61,821 nucleotides of DNA from Paracoccus saliphilus (GTDB lineage Bacteria; Pseudomonadota; Alphaproteobacteria; Rhodobacterales; Rhodobacteraceae), in NCBI GenBank assembly GCA_003255745.1, contig QKYL01000006.1, positions 1 to 61,821 of the forward strand, given 5' to 3'. Below the pieces are notes generated by a model. It was not told the origin of the DNA and searched no databases. It saw only the letters and a program-made list of their open reading frames with translations. Positions 21,083-29,709 of the stretch are shown in pieces (the first letter of the stretch is position 1; each line of letters starts with the position of its first letter). The translations under genes were made by a program, and so were the position numbers.

Positions 21083-22405
21083 TTAGGCCAGAAGGCGGCC
21101 CAGCATCTCGGCCAGTTCGACGGGGCGAACGGGCTTTTCCAGCAAGTCCACCCCCATGGCTGCACAGGTACGCGCGATCTGCGGATCGCGATGGGCGGTG
21201 ATCATCACCGCCGGCACCGGCCGGTCCGATGCCGCCCGCAGCGATTCGATGGCGTTGACGCCTGTGTCGCCGTTTTCGAGGTGATAATCCGCCAGGATCA
21301 CGTCAGGCGGCTCGTCCCCCATCGTTGCCAGCGCCTCGGCCGTGCCTCCGGCGATGCGGGGCACCATGCCAAGGCGGTCCCGCAGGATCATCTCGTATCC
21401 CCGACGCATGTCGGCATCATTCTCGACCACCAGGGCCACCCTGCCGCGCAGGGTCAGCATGGCCCCGTCAACCGGCCGGGTCGGCTGCTGGGTGCCGGTT
21501 TCGACCAAGGTCAGCCCCACGCGAAAGACGGTGCCGCGCATCGCTTCGGAATTCAGACTGATGGGATGTCCCAGCTTGGCGCAGGCACGACGCACGATGG
21601 ACAGGCCCAGGCCCATGCCTGGGGTGCCGTTGTCATGCGTCAGACGCTGGAATTCGTCAAAGATGCGGTTGCGGTCGACGGCCGGGATCCCCACCCCGGT
21701 GTCATAGACACACAGCCAGCACATGCCACCCCGCCGCCGCGCGCCCACCGCCACGCCACCCCGCTGCGTGTACTTGATCGCATTCGAAACCAGGTTTTGC
21801 GCGATCCGTCGCAGAAAGACAGGGTCGCTTTCGACCACCGCGCCGGTGGGCATGAAGGTCAGGCGCAACTCCTTGGCCTCGGCCATGGGGGCGAATTCGG
21901 CCGACAGGCGGCGGAACAGTTCGTCCAAGGCTACGGGCTGACGATTGAACTCGATCCGCTGGCTGTCAAGGCGCGAAATGTCCAGAACGGCGTGCATCAG
22001 CTGCTCGACCGATTCGAAGGCGCTGCCCAAACGGTTGGTCAGCTCCTTCTGGGTTTCGTCCATGCGCGTGTCCGTCAGCGCCGACAGGAACAACCGCGCC
22101 GCGGACAGAGGCTGCAGCAGGTCATGGCTGGCGGCACGCAGGAAGCGGGTCTTGGACCGGTTCGCTTCTTCGGCCGAAGCACGCGCGACGGCCAGTTCGC
22201 GATTTCGCTGCGACAGGTCCGCCATGGCCTGTTCCAGGTCGCGGGTGCGGGCCAGGACCTCCTGCTCCAGCGCGACTGCCGCCTGGAACATCGACCAGGC
22301 CGAGCCGCGCGATTCTTCCAGCCGGTCGATGCGATCGATCAGGACGCTGTTGATCCGGGTCAGTTTCTCGACCTGCCGGGCGGGCGGGTCGTCGTCACGC
22401 AGCAT
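21083..22405 (-). CDS. Hybrid sensor histidine kinase, FlhS-like
   Basis: The 440-residue kinase has an N-terminal coiled coil (about 10-85) in place of any sensor or membrane domain. The HisKA box is RFLRAASHDLLQPLSAARLF with phosphoacceptor His94. The HATPase boxes are NLVSNAIKYT, VYDTGVGIP and GMGLGLSIVRR. A C-terminal receiver has its acceptor aspartate in VILADYHLENGD. It is soluble, so it must get its signal from a partner; the FIST protein overlapping its 5' end by 11 bases is the obvious candidate. Known FlhS/FlhR and RfdSR systems control methanol and formaldehyde oxidation in Paracoccus and Rhodobacter. The assignment to FlhS rests on domains and context. Confidence 0.82.
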   Translation of the reverse strand: MLRDDDPPARQVEKLTRINSVLIDRIDRLEESRGSAWSMFQAAVALEQEVLARTRDLEQAMADLSQRNRELAVARASAEEANRSKTRFLRAASHDLLQPLSAARLFLSALTDTRMDETQKELTNRLGSAFESVEQLMHAVLDISRLDSQRIEFNRQPVALDELFRRLSAEFAPMAEAKELRLTFMPTGAVVESDPVFLRRIAQNLVSNAIKYTQRGGVAVGARRRGGMCWLCVYDTGVGIPAVDRNRIFDEFQRLTHDNGTPGMGLGLSIVRRACAKLGHPISLNSEAMRGTVFRVGLTLVETGTQQPTRPVDGAMLTLRGRVALVVENDADMRRGYEMILRDRLGMVPRIAGGTAEALATMGDEPPDVILADYHLENGDTGVNAIESLRAASDRPVPAVMITAHRDPQIARTCAAMGVDLLEKPVRPVELAEMLGRLLA

Positions 22406-23567
22406 GGACACCCCCGCCGGAGGGCGCCGGAGGTTCCATGAAGGCCAGGCCCACAAAGGTCTGGTTCACATGCATGCCGCTGTGCTGTTCGCCATAGGTG
22501 TTGAACCCCGCGACGCGATGGCGGCGATAAAGGTCGGACATGCGATGCGTCAGGCCCGCGCGCTCCAGCGCCAGCCGGCGCAGGATGCAGTCAAAGGCCA
22601 GCACCATCAGCGGCGGCCGCGGCAGGGCGTCCAGGGCGTCGGAAAAGCCTTGGGTCATGTCCTCGGCCCGACCCAGGGTCAGCACGGTTCCAGTATCGAT
22701 CGCCGACATCAGCGACAGCCCGCCATCCTCGGTGATGGCGCTGATCGCGCGGACATGGTGCCTGCGGCCCATGCGCAGCAGCAGCGGGTGGCGGGCGAAT
22801 TCCGTCGGCGTCAGTTCAGACGCCGACAGCCCGGCCAAGCGGGCGTATTCCTCGGCCGCGGGTTCCGCGTTCAGTTCCAGGATGCGCCGCTTATCGGGAA
22901 TGGCGGCCGTCACGACGGCGCGGGTGGGCGTTGGGCTGAAATGCGCGAAGGTGACCTCCGATACGGCCAGATCCGTCTCGACCAGGATGAACACGGCGAC
23001 GTTTGACTGAACCCGCGACAGCGCCAACAGCGAGGTGCAGCGGAAATTCAGCCCGTCCCCCGCCGATCCGCCCAGAACCGGCACCGAAGGCAATGCCGCA
23101 TCCAGTGTGGCCACCAGCGCATCTTCCTGCCCCGACAACCCGTCCACCAGCAACAGCCCGAACAGGCTGCGCGCCGGATCAGGCGCAAAATCCTGCTGCA
23201 AGCGGCGCAGCGCCGCCATCCAATCCGACACCGGCAGCGCCGACAGGTTCGGCAGGATCAGGCTGCGGGCGCGGAAATGGCGCATTGGAAAGCCGATCGC
23301 GACCACGCTGCCGCTGGCATATCCATGCGGACCGATCTCGCCTGCCGAGGAACAGCCGGCAATCACGCATCCTGTCGGCAGCTCGGACGCCAGGGCCGCG
23401 TCCAGCGCGGCCAGTTCGTCCCCTTGGGCGCCGAACAGCAGGACCAGCGCAGGGTTGGAACCGCGCAGGCCGTCCAGCAGGGTCGGGATCACCTCGGTCC
23501 CGCCGCGGTCGGCCTGCACAGCCACCGGCCCGGATGCGCCCTCCTTCGCAGCCGGGGCGGTATTCAT
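22395..23567 (-). CDS. FIST-domain small-ligand sensor protein
   Basis: This 390-residue protein has FIST_N and FIST_C sensory domains. Supporting stretches are VLLFGAQGDELAALDAAL, CVIAGCSSAGEIG and PVLGGSAGDGLNF in the N-terminal half. The C-terminal half holds FARHPLLLRMGRRHHVRAIS and the diagnostic end GFNTYGEQHSGMHVNQTF. FIST domains are predicted to bind small molecules. The start is the ATG at 23567, whose first base is the last base of the regulator's stop codon. It sits between response regulator and kinase with overlaps on both sides. It has no signal peptide or membrane segment. Confidence 0.85.
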   Translation of the reverse strand: MNTAPAAKEGASGPVAVQADRGGTEVIPTLLDGLRGSNPALVLLFGAQGDELAALDAALASELPTGCVIAGCSSAGEIGPHGYASGSVVAIGFPMRHFRARSLILPNLSALPVSDWMAALRRLQQDFAPDPARSLFGLLLVDGLSGQEDALVATLDAALPSVPVLGGSAGDGLNFRCTSLLALSRVQSNVAVFILVETDLAVSEVTFAHFSPTPTRAVVTAAIPDKRRILELNAEPAAEEYARLAGLSASELTPTEFARHPLLLRMGRRHHVRAISAITEDGGLSLMSAIDTGTVLTLGRAEDMTQGFSDALDALPRPPLMVLAFDCILRRLALERAGLTHRMSDLYRRHRVAGFNTYGEQHSGMHVNQTFVGLAFMEPPAPSGGGVHAA

Positions 23568-24274
23568 CAGCCGGCCTCGAAAAGCCGGATGGAGTTCGCC
23601 AGCAGCACCGCCTGCGTGCGGCGCCGGGCGTTGATCTTGGCCATGATCGCGGTGATGTGGGTCTTGACAGTCGCCTCGGCGATCGACAGCTCGTAGCTGA
23701 TTTCCTTGTTCGCCTTGCCCTGGCAGATCAGCCGCAAGATCTTCATCTGCTGGGGCGTCAGGGATGAAAACCGGCGGGCCAGTTCGGCCTTGGCGTCGTC
23801 GCCGGCCTCGTCCTGGTCGGGACGATAGCCTTCGGGCGTGACATGCTCGCCCTCCCACATGCGGCGCAGGCTGTCGACCAGAGCCTCGCGCGACAGCGAC
23901 TTGCTGATATAGCCCTGGGCTCCCGCCGCCATCGTGGTCGAGATCATCGCCCCTTCCAAATCGGCCGAGATCATGGTGATCGGCACCCCCGGCAGCTGGC
24001 GGCGCAGGGTGACAATGCCCTCGGCCCCGCGCGCGTCTGGAAGGTTCAGGTCCAGGATCACCGCATCGGGCGCACCCTGAACGCGGATCTGTTCAACCGC
24101 GGCGGCCAGGCTGCGGGCGGTGCGTACATTCTTCAGGCCAAAGCTGATCTTCAGCGTCAGCGCCAAGGCGTCGCACATCAATGGATGGTCGTCGACGATC
24201 AGAATTTCACGCACCTGGTCGGCGGTGGGTCGCGGTGACGACACAGGACGCGCCTGTATGGCGGCTGCGGTCAT
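23567..24274 (-). CDS. LuxR/NarL-family response regulator, FlhR-like
   Basis: The 235-residue regulator has a receiver domain with DD28/29-type acidic pair (LIVDDHPLM), phosphoacceptor Asp75 in VILDLNLPDA, and a switch lysine in GYISKSLSRE. The LuxR-type helix-turn-helix is LTPQQMKILRLICQGKANKE followed by LSIAEATVKTHITAIMAKI. A GGGAGGA site lies upstream. It is the first gene of a regulator-FIST-kinase unit next to the PQQ genes. It probably activates quinoprotein dehydrogenase and C1-oxidation genes, as known for FlhR; the targets here are inferred. Confidence 0.85.
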   Translation of the reverse strand: MTAAAIQARPVSSPRPTADQVREILIVDDHPLMCDALALTLKISFGLKNVRTARSLAAAVEQIRVQGAPDAVILDLNLPDARGAEGIVTLRRQLPGVPITMISADLEGAMISTTMAAGAQGYISKSLSREALVDSLRRMWEGEHVTPEGYRPDQDEAGDDAKAELARRFSSLTPQQMKILRLICQGKANKEISYELSIAEATVKTHITAIMAKINARRRTQAVLLANSIRLFEAG

Positions 24275-24403
24275 GGCATTCCTCCCTGAATGTCTCTGCG
24301 GGCGCTCCCCTCCTCAAGGCGGCGCCTCGCGGATCAGTTTAGGGCAGCTTGCACGTAAAGCAAGCCTCATGCTGCGACGAAAGTCGGACGCAGCTGCAGG
24401 CTT

Positions 24404-25183
24404 CTAGCCCGAGGCCTGATCAAAGCTTCGATCCCAGATGTTGCCGTCGGTATCTTCGACATGCACATGGATCGGCTGACCGTTGGGTTCATAGGCAAAC
24501 CGGAACACCGGGTCCTCGCTGACCGAGATGCCGGCGGCCATGGTGAACAGCAGTTCCTCTCCCTGCCGAACCTCTAGCCGGTCGATGAAATGGGCCGGAA
24601 TGGTCAGCAATGTCACCTGGTCGCGCTGCAGCCCGGAAAAGTTGGGATGCCGGATCATCAGCGTACCGACATGGCGCCCGTCGGCCTCGGCGCTGCGCCA
24701 GCGCATCTCGCCCATGGTGTCGCGGATCGCGGCCATGTCCTTGCCGGCCGGGGCCGAGCAGCCCCCCGCAGCCTTGACAAAGCGGCCCGCCATGACCTGC
24801 GCGCCATCCTGCTGGGTGGCGATGGCGCGGACGTCGGAATAGCTGTCGACGCGGACCCTCACCTCGAAGTCCAGTGGCATCAGCGCGGGGCCGAAGGTGT
24901 ATTCCGCGGCAACGGGGGCCGGGTTTTCATCCACCACCAGCGTCAGCGCCTGAACCGGCGGAGCATTTTGCGGCTGCGTCAGGTGGATCGGCACGATTGC
25001 TGCCTCATGTGCGCGCACGGGTGCCGACAGGTCCAGCACGTCCGGGTCAATCGGCGGCTCTTTTTCTAGCCCGACAACCGAGACGCGCAGATCGTCCCAG
25101 GTCGGCGACGGTTGCAGTGGGTTGTCCTGCGCCCAGGCTGGCACGGCCAGCACAAGCGCCAAGGCAGTCAGCCAAATCCGCAT
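24404..25183 (-). CDS. Quinoprotein dehydrogenase-associated SoxYZ-like carrier
   Basis: The 259-residue exported protein has signal peptide MRIWLTALALVLAVPAWAQD. An N-terminal SoxY-like and a C-terminal SoxZ-like half are fused, with FVKAAGGCSAPAG joining them. The SoxZ-like half contains RVRHP-like LMIRHPNFSGLQRD and ends VHVEDTDGNIW. This fused family is found with PQQ dehydrogenase genes and is thought to relay electrons or sulfur-bound intermediates. The ATG at 25183 is preferred to an adjoining GTG at 25186, as it lies 7 bases from GGAGG. It starts 3 bases after the pqqE stop. Confidence 0.83.
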   Translation of the reverse strand: MRIWLTALALVLAVPAWAQDNPLQPSPTWDDLRVSVVGLEKEPPIDPDVLDLSAPVRAHEAAIVPIHLTQPQNAPPVQALTLVVDENPAPVAAEYTFGPALMPLDFEVRVRVDSYSDVRAIATQQDGAQVMAGRFVKAAGGCSAPAGKDMAAIRDTMGEMRWRSAEADGRHVGTLMIRHPNFSGLQRDQVTLLTIPAHFIDRLEVRQGEELLFTMAAGISVSEDPVFRFAYEPNGQPIHVHVEDTDGNIWDRSFDQASG

Positions 25184-25186
25184 CAC

Positions 25187-26323
25187 CTATCCTCCCTTTT
25201 TCATCCTCCGATAGACGAATTCCGTGGTCTCGGCGGCGGCGTCGCCTTCGGCGCGGGCCACGACCTGCGCATGCAGAGGCGATTTGGAACACACCGGATC
25301 GGTCGCCCGCGCATCGCCCGCCAGCGCCATGGCCTGGCAGCGGCAGCCGCCGAAATCGATGGTCTTGCGTTCGCAGCTGGCGCAGGGTTCAGGCATCCAG
25401 GCCGTGCCGCGGAAGGCGTTGAAGCTGTCCGACAGGTGCCAGATGTCCGACAGGCTGCGCTCCTTGACGTTTTCAAAACGCATCCAGCCGATCGACTGGG
25501 CCGCATGACAGGGCAGCACGGTTCCGTCGGGACCCACGTTCAGGCCGGTCGAGCCCCAGCCCCCCATGCAGGCTTTGGGAAAGACCGCGTGGTGGTCGGC
25601 GGGGACATAGTCGATGACCATGCGCCCGCGCAGCCGGATGCGGCCTTCGTTCACGACTTGCCGGGCAAAGGCCGCCTGTTCGCGGGTCGGCATCAGCGCG
25701 CCGCGGTTCAGGTCGGCCCAGCCATGGAACTGCACGGTCGCCACCTCGATCCGGCGGGCACCAAGACGCTCGGCCAGTTCCAGCATGTCGGGCAGGCGTT
25801 CCATGTTCTGGCGGTGAACGACGGCGTTGATGGTCAGCGGAAAGCCGATTTCCGTGACCCAGTCGGCAAAGCCCATCTTCTTGTCCCAGGACCCCGGATG
25901 CCCGCTGATCCGGTCGGCCATGTCGGGGCGGATGCCCTGCAGGGACAGTTGAACGTGATCGACGCCCGCGCGGTCCAGCTCCTCCAGCCGATCGCGGGTG
26001 ATCCCGATGCCCGAGGTGATCAGGTTGACGTAAAGCCCCGCATCCCGTGCATGGGCCACGATCTGCGCCAAGTCGCGGCGCGCGCCGGGTTCCCCACCCG
26101 AGATATGGACCTGCAGGACGCCCAGATCGGCAGCCTCGCGAAAGACGCGGCCCCAGTCATCGGCCGACAGCTCGGACCCCGCGCGCACCAGCTCGACCGG
26201 GTTCGAGCAATAGGGGCAGGCCAGTGGGCAGCGATGCGTGACCTCGGCCAACATCGCCATCGGCAGGCCGGGGGTAACGGGGTTGCCGTCCAGATCGCGC
26301 GGTTGCTGCAACTGGTCCTTCAT
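25187..26323 (-). CDS. pqqE: PqqA peptide cyclase (radical SAM)
   Basis: The 378-residue radical SAM enzyme forms the first carbon-carbon bond in PQQ synthesis, crosslinking Glu and Tyr of PqqA. The SAM cluster motif is CPLACPYC near residue 32. The SPASM auxiliary-cluster cysteines are in KACMGGWGS, VLPCHAAQ, EPCASCERKTIDFGGCRCQA and DPVCSKS. The ATG at 26323 overlaps the pqqD stop by four bases. A longer frame upstream covers pqqD and is not real. It works with PqqD as peptide chaperone. Confidence 0.95.
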   Translation of the reverse strand: MKDQLQQPRDLDGNPVTPGLPMAMLAEVTHRCPLACPYCSNPVELVRAGSELSADDWGRVFREAADLGVLQVHISGGEPGARRDLAQIVAHARDAGLYVNLITSGIGITRDRLEELDRAGVDHVQLSLQGIRPDMADRISGHPGSWDKKMGFADWVTEIGFPLTINAVVHRQNMERLPDMLELAERLGARRIEVATVQFHGWADLNRGALMPTREQAAFARQVVNEGRIRLRGRMVIDYVPADHHAVFPKACMGGWGSTGLNVGPDGTVLPCHAAQSIGWMRFENVKERSLSDIWHLSDSFNAFRGTAWMPEPCASCERKTIDFGGCRCQAMALAGDARATDPVCSKSPLHAQVVARAEGDAAAETTEFVYRRMKKGG

Positions 26324-26613
26324 GTGATGTCCTTCACAAAGACCATGCGCCGCTCGATCAGGCCGGTCAGGAAATCGCGCACGTCGCCGGCGATCTGATC
26401 CTCGGGCGCGTTGTAACGCACGGCAAGTTCCGCGACGATCGCCGCCATGCTGCGGGCGCCGTCCAGCTCCGTCAGGATCGCCTCGCCGATCTGGTCCAGC
26501 TGCATGGCGCGTTCGGGGGCCTGCAGGACCCGGATCCCCCGCACGTGGTCCCCTTGCAGGCGCACGCCGCGCGGCAGATAGGGCACGTCCTGTGGCTGGA
26601 TCAGCGGGGTCAT
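26320..26613 (-). CDS. pqqD: PqqD peptide chaperone
   Basis: The 97-residue RiPP recognition protein binds PqqA and presents it to PqqE. It contains the PqqD pattern YLPRGVRLQGD, QLDQIGEAILTELDGARSM and VRDFLTGLIERRMV. It overlaps pqqC at its start and pqqE at its end, each by four bases, so it is translated in a coupled series. Confidence 0.94.
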   Translation of the reverse strand: MTPLIQPQDVPYLPRGVRLQGDHVRGIRVLQAPERAMQLDQIGEAILTELDGARSMAAIVAELAVRYNAPEDQIAGDVRDFLTGLIERRMVFVKDIT

Positions 26614-27371
26614 GACCGCATGCCCTGGCCGGGGCGCCAGGCGCCGGGGGGAATGTTGCCTTCAACATAACCATGCCACAGCGCGTCCAGCTGCGCCCAC
26701 AGCACGTCGGTCTTGAAGGTCAGGGCTGCCGCGGCGGCATCCTGCTTTTCCCGCGTGTCTGCCTGGCTCAGGACATAGTCCAGACCGAACTTCACGTCCT
26801 CGGGTGCTTCGGTCAGGCGTTTCTTGAAATAGGCGAGGCTGCTGTCATCGGCGAAATCGTAATGCTTCAGCAGACCCTCGATGCGCTGCGCATGGATGCG
26901 GGGGGCGAACAACTCGGTCAGGCTGGCGGCCACGGCGTCCAGCAGCGGCATTTCCCGCACAAAGCGCACATAGGCGTCCACCGCGAACCGCGTGGCCGGC
27001 ATGATGCCCACGCCGCTGGCGACATAGTCCGGGTCCAGCCCCACAGCCTGCGCCAAGGCCAACCAGCGGCGGATGCCGCCGCCTTCGGTCGTGCCGCCGT
27101 CATGATCCTCGATCCGCTTGCGCCAGGCGCGGCGCAGATCGGGATCCTCGACCCGGCTCATGAAGGCGGCGTCCTTCATCGGGATGCGCGACTGGTACAT
27201 CCATCGGTTGATGACCCAGGCCCGAACCTCATCCGGGGTGCATTGGCCGCCATGCAGACGCTGATGGAACGGGTGGCGGTCATGATAGCGTTCGGCGCCG
27301 ATGGCCCGCAGGCGGGCTTCGAAATCCTGGCGCGACTGTGGCTGGTTGGCGCCGTCCATGATGTCTTTCAC
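26610..27371 (-). CDS. pqqC: Pyrroloquinoline-quinone synthase
   Basis: This 253-residue cofactorless oxidase catalyses the final ring closure and eight-electron oxidation to PQQ. It has the all-helical fold and conserved active-site stretches RYHDRHPFHQRLHGGQ, VINRWMYQSRIPMKD, RIEDHDGG and SLTELFAPRIHAQRIEGLL. It overlaps pqqB and pqqD by four bases on either side. Length is typical. Confidence 0.96.
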   Translation of the reverse strand: MKDIMDGANQPQSRQDFEARLRAIGAERYHDRHPFHQRLHGGQCTPDEVRAWVINRWMYQSRIPMKDAAFMSRVEDPDLRRAWRKRIEDHDGGTTEGGGIRRWLALAQAVGLDPDYVASGVGIMPATRFAVDAYVRFVREMPLLDAVAASLTELFAPRIHAQRIEGLLKHYDFADDSSLAYFKKRLTEAPEDVKFGLDYVLSQADTREKQDAAAAALTFKTDVLWAQLDALWHGYVEGNIPPGAWRPGQGMRS

Positions 27372-28249
27372 AGCGTGATCTCCATTCCGTCGCGGCCGAT
27401 CTGCCAGCCCTGTGCCGCGGCTTCCGCCGCCGCGTCGCTGTCGGGATCGACCAAAGGGTTCGAGTTGTTCATGTGGACGAAGACGCGGCGCCCGATGGCG
27501 GTCCCCGCCAGCGCCGGGATCGTGTCCGTCACCGCCATATGCCCCATGCGTCGTCCGGTCTTGCGGCCCAGCCCCATGCGGATCATCTCGTCATCCTGCC
27601 ACAGGGTGCCGTCGAACAGCAGGGCATCGGTGCCGTCGATCCGGCGGCGCAACCAATCGGGCAGGTCAGCGCAGCCGGGTATATAAAGAACACGCCGCCC
27701 ATTGGCGCGCAGTTCGACCCCAACGGTCGTTTCGCCCATCAGGCCGGTTTCGACCACCTCGCCCTCCTGATAAAGGGGAACCTTGCCCGGCACGGCGAAC
27801 AGGGTCGCCTGAAGTCCCGGCAGCAGGTCAATCGTCTGGTCCAGACCAACAGTTCGGCGCGGCACCACCTCGGGATTGACCGCAGCCAGCATCGGGTTTG
27901 CGACCAAGACATCGTGGATGGCGGCGGTCGCATAAAGGTCAAACGGCTGGCTTTCCCGCAGCGTCAACAGTCCCGCCACGTGATCTATGTCGCCATTCGT
28001 GACCAGCACTGCGCGCAGCGGCATGTCGCGTGGGCCGGTCGGGTGCAGCGCAGGTGTGGCCGCAAGCTGGGATCGTATGTCCGGCGATGCATTTAGGATT
28101 GCCCAGACCTGCCCATCTGCGCTGACCGCGATCGAGCTTTGGGTCAACGACGGGATCTGCCCCGCGCGCGCCGCGTTGCAGTTTCCGCATCCGCAATTCC
28201 ATTGGGGCAGGCCCCCGCCGGCAGCCGCGCCCAGAATGATGATCCGCAT
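27368..28249 (-). CDS. pqqB: PQQ biosynthesis hydroxylase PqqB
   Basis: The 293-residue metallo-beta-lactamase-fold protein starts MRIIILGAAAGGGLPQWNCG, the diagnostic PqqB N-terminus with a CGCGNC motif. It continues with VLVTNGDIDHVAGLLTLRE and ends FVHMNNSNPLVDPDSDA. It is thought to hydroxylate the tyrosine ring of the PqqA-derived diamino acid. The start is ATG 28249. A longer in-frame reading through pqqA is false. It is separated from pqqA by 73 bases that hold a strong hairpin. Confidence 0.95.
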   Translation of the reverse strand: MRIIILGAAAGGGLPQWNCGCGNCNAARAGQIPSLTQSSIAVSADGQVWAILNASPDIRSQLAATPALHPTGPRDMPLRAVLVTNGDIDHVAGLLTLRESQPFDLYATAAIHDVLVANPMLAAVNPEVVPRRTVGLDQTIDLLPGLQATLFAVPGKVPLYQEGEVVETGLMGETTVGVELRANGRRVLYIPGCADLPDWLRRRIDGTDALLFDGTLWQDDEMIRMGLGRKTGRRMGHMAVTDTIPALAGTAIGRRVFVHMNNSNPLVDPDSDAAAEAAAQGWQIGRDGMEITL

Positions 28250-28270
28250 CGGGTCTTTCCTGACGAAAAG

Positions 28271-28298
28271 GGCCCCGCCCGAATTATCGGACGGGGCC
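28271..28298 (-). terminator. Attenuator-like hairpin between pqqA and pqqB
   Basis: On the minus strand the RNA folds as GGCCCCGTCCG, loop ATAATT, CGGGCGGGGCC, with one mismatch in an 11-pair stem. CTTTTCGTC follows, a terminator-like tail. It lies within the operon, just after pqqA and before pqqB. Partial termination here would give more pqqA message than enzyme message, which fits the need for peptide substrate in excess. Confidence 0.65.
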
Positions 28299-28322
28299 GC
28301 TGCCTTGCCTGTCTGACAAGGC

Positions 28323-28415
28323 TCAGAACAGGACGGGTTCGTCCTCGGCCGGTGCGTACATGTTGATTTCCATGCCGCAGGCAATCTCGGTCAGGGTGGG
28401 TTTCGTCCAGGCCAT
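28323..28415 (-). CDS. pqqA: PQQ precursor peptide PqqA
   Basis: This 30-residue precursor begins MAWTKPTLTEIACGMEINMY and ends EDEPVLF. The conserved Glu16-x3-Tyr20 pair, whose side chains become PQQ, is intact. A very strong ribosome binding site, AGGAGGAGAAC, precedes the ATG. The gene is short and easily missed. Its promoter lies in the 147-base divergent gap shared with the metallohydrolase. Confidence 0.96.
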   Translation of the reverse strand: MAWTKPTLTEIACGMEINMYAPAEDEPVLF

Positions 28416-28562
28416 GTGTTCTCCTCCTACATGCTGTTTGCGCCAAGGATCAGAAGGCGACTGGATTCAAATGTAGATCAGGGGCAGGATGAATCAACCC
28501 GACAAAGGTCGTAATTCATGGCGTCTGCGTGATCGGATGAGCAAAAACAGGATATCTGCACG

Positions 28563-29621
28563 ATGTTTCACCTGATCTTGACCGTCTGCCTGGCGGCCGC
28601 CTCAGGAAATTGTGCGCCTGTTCTTCTGCCCGAGGGTGATGCCGCGACGCAGCAGGACTGCGAGGCGCAGGCGCAGCGAATCGCGCAGGACTGGCTGACC
28701 GCGCGGCCGGACCTGGTGGGCGGCCCCACAACCTGCCGTGCCAATGCGGACCTTCCGGCGTCCGACCTGCAGGAGGTGGCGCCGAGCGTCCATGTGCATG
28801 TGGGCCAGATCATGCAGATGGAGCAGTCCCAAGACGGCCGCATCGCCAATCTGGGCGTGGTCGTGGGGCGGGACAGCGTGGCCGTGATCGACGCGGGCGT
28901 TTCACGCGCCGAGGGGCAGGCGCTTTATGTTGCGCTTCGACGCCTGACCGACAAGCCGGTCAGCGATCTGGTCCTGACCCATGCCCACCCCGACCACATC
29001 TTCGGCGCGTCGGTTCTGGCCGAGGCGGGGGCACGGATCTGGGGTCACCGGACCCTGCCGCAGGCGCTGACGAACCGGGGTCCGATCTATCTGGAAAATT
29101 TGGCACGCCTTTATGAGCCCACACAATGGGTCGCCACGCAGACCGTGCTGCCCGATCAAACCGTCGCCACCACGGCCCGGATTGACCTTGGCGGACGGTC
29201 GCTGCTGCTGACCGCCTGGCCTGCCGCGCATACCGATGGCGATCTGACGGTCCTGGACGAAGAAACCGGAACCTTCTTCACGGGCGACCTGTTGTTCCGG
29301 GGCCTTGCTCCTGTTCTTGACGGATCGCTTCGCGGGTGGCTGAAATGGATGAACGAAAGCGCACCAATGGGTGCGCGCATCATCGTGCCGGGTCATGGGC
29401 AGCCGGCAGCTTCCTGGGCGGAAGCGGCCGGGCCGCAGTACCGGTTCTTGAAAGCGCTTGCGGATGAAACCGGGCGTCAGATTGACAACAACATCCCCAT
29501 GTCAGAAGCCGTGCCCAGAATTGTCAGGGCCATGGCAAACGAAGCAGAATTCTGGGAAGCCTTCGAAGAGACGGTGGCGCGGGACGCGACCGCCGCCTAC
29601 AAGGAACTGGAGTGGGAATGA
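28563..29621 (+). CDS. Quinoprotein relay system zinc metallohydrolase 2
   Basis: This 352-residue metallo-beta-lactamase-fold protein has the full zinc motif THAHPDHIFGA. Other metal histidines lie in AAHTDGDL and VPGHGQPA. The N-terminus MFHLILTVCLAAASG looks like a weak signal peptide. It matches the relay-type hydrolases that occur with PQQ dehydrogenases and SoxYZ-like carriers. It is divergent from pqqA, and 88 bases separate it from aglE. The substrate is unknown in the family; context supports a periplasmic role in the PQQ system. Confidence 0.8.
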   Translation: MFHLILTVCLAAASGNCAPVLLPEGDAATQQDCEAQAQRIAQDWLTARPDLVGGPTTCRANADLPASDLQEVAPSVHVHVGQIMQMEQSQDGRIANLGVVVGRDSVAVIDAGVSRAEGQALYVALRRLTDKPVSDLVLTHAHPDHIFGASVLAEAGARIWGHRTLPQALTNRGPIYLENLARLYEPTQWVATQTVLPDQTVATTARIDLGGRSLLLTAWPAAHTDGDLTVLDEETGTFFTGDLLFRGLAPVLDGSLRGWLKWMNESAPMGARIIVPGHGQPAASWAEAAGPQYRFLKALADETGRQIDNNIPMSEAVPRIVRAMANEAEFWEAFEETVARDATAAYKELEWE

Positions 29622-29654
29622 CAAACGCTTTTCCGGATCGAAAGGTCTGGCAGA

Positions 29655-29694
29655 CGTTCGTGTAAACGATCGGACCATCCATTGGTCCGGACCA
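29655..29694 (+). promoter_or_regulatory. Overlapping palindromes upstream of aglE (candidate operators)
   Basis: CGTTCGTGTAAACGATCG at 29655-29672 is a near-perfect inverted repeat like a LacI-family operator. CGGACCA at 29671 and TGGTCCG at 29683 form a second one. TGGTCCGGACCA at 29683-29694 is a perfect 12-base palindrome. They stack just upstream of the aglE ribosome binding site. No regulator gene lies next to the operon in this window. Confidence 0.5.
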
Positions 29695-29709
29695 TCAAGG
29701 GAGGACGAC

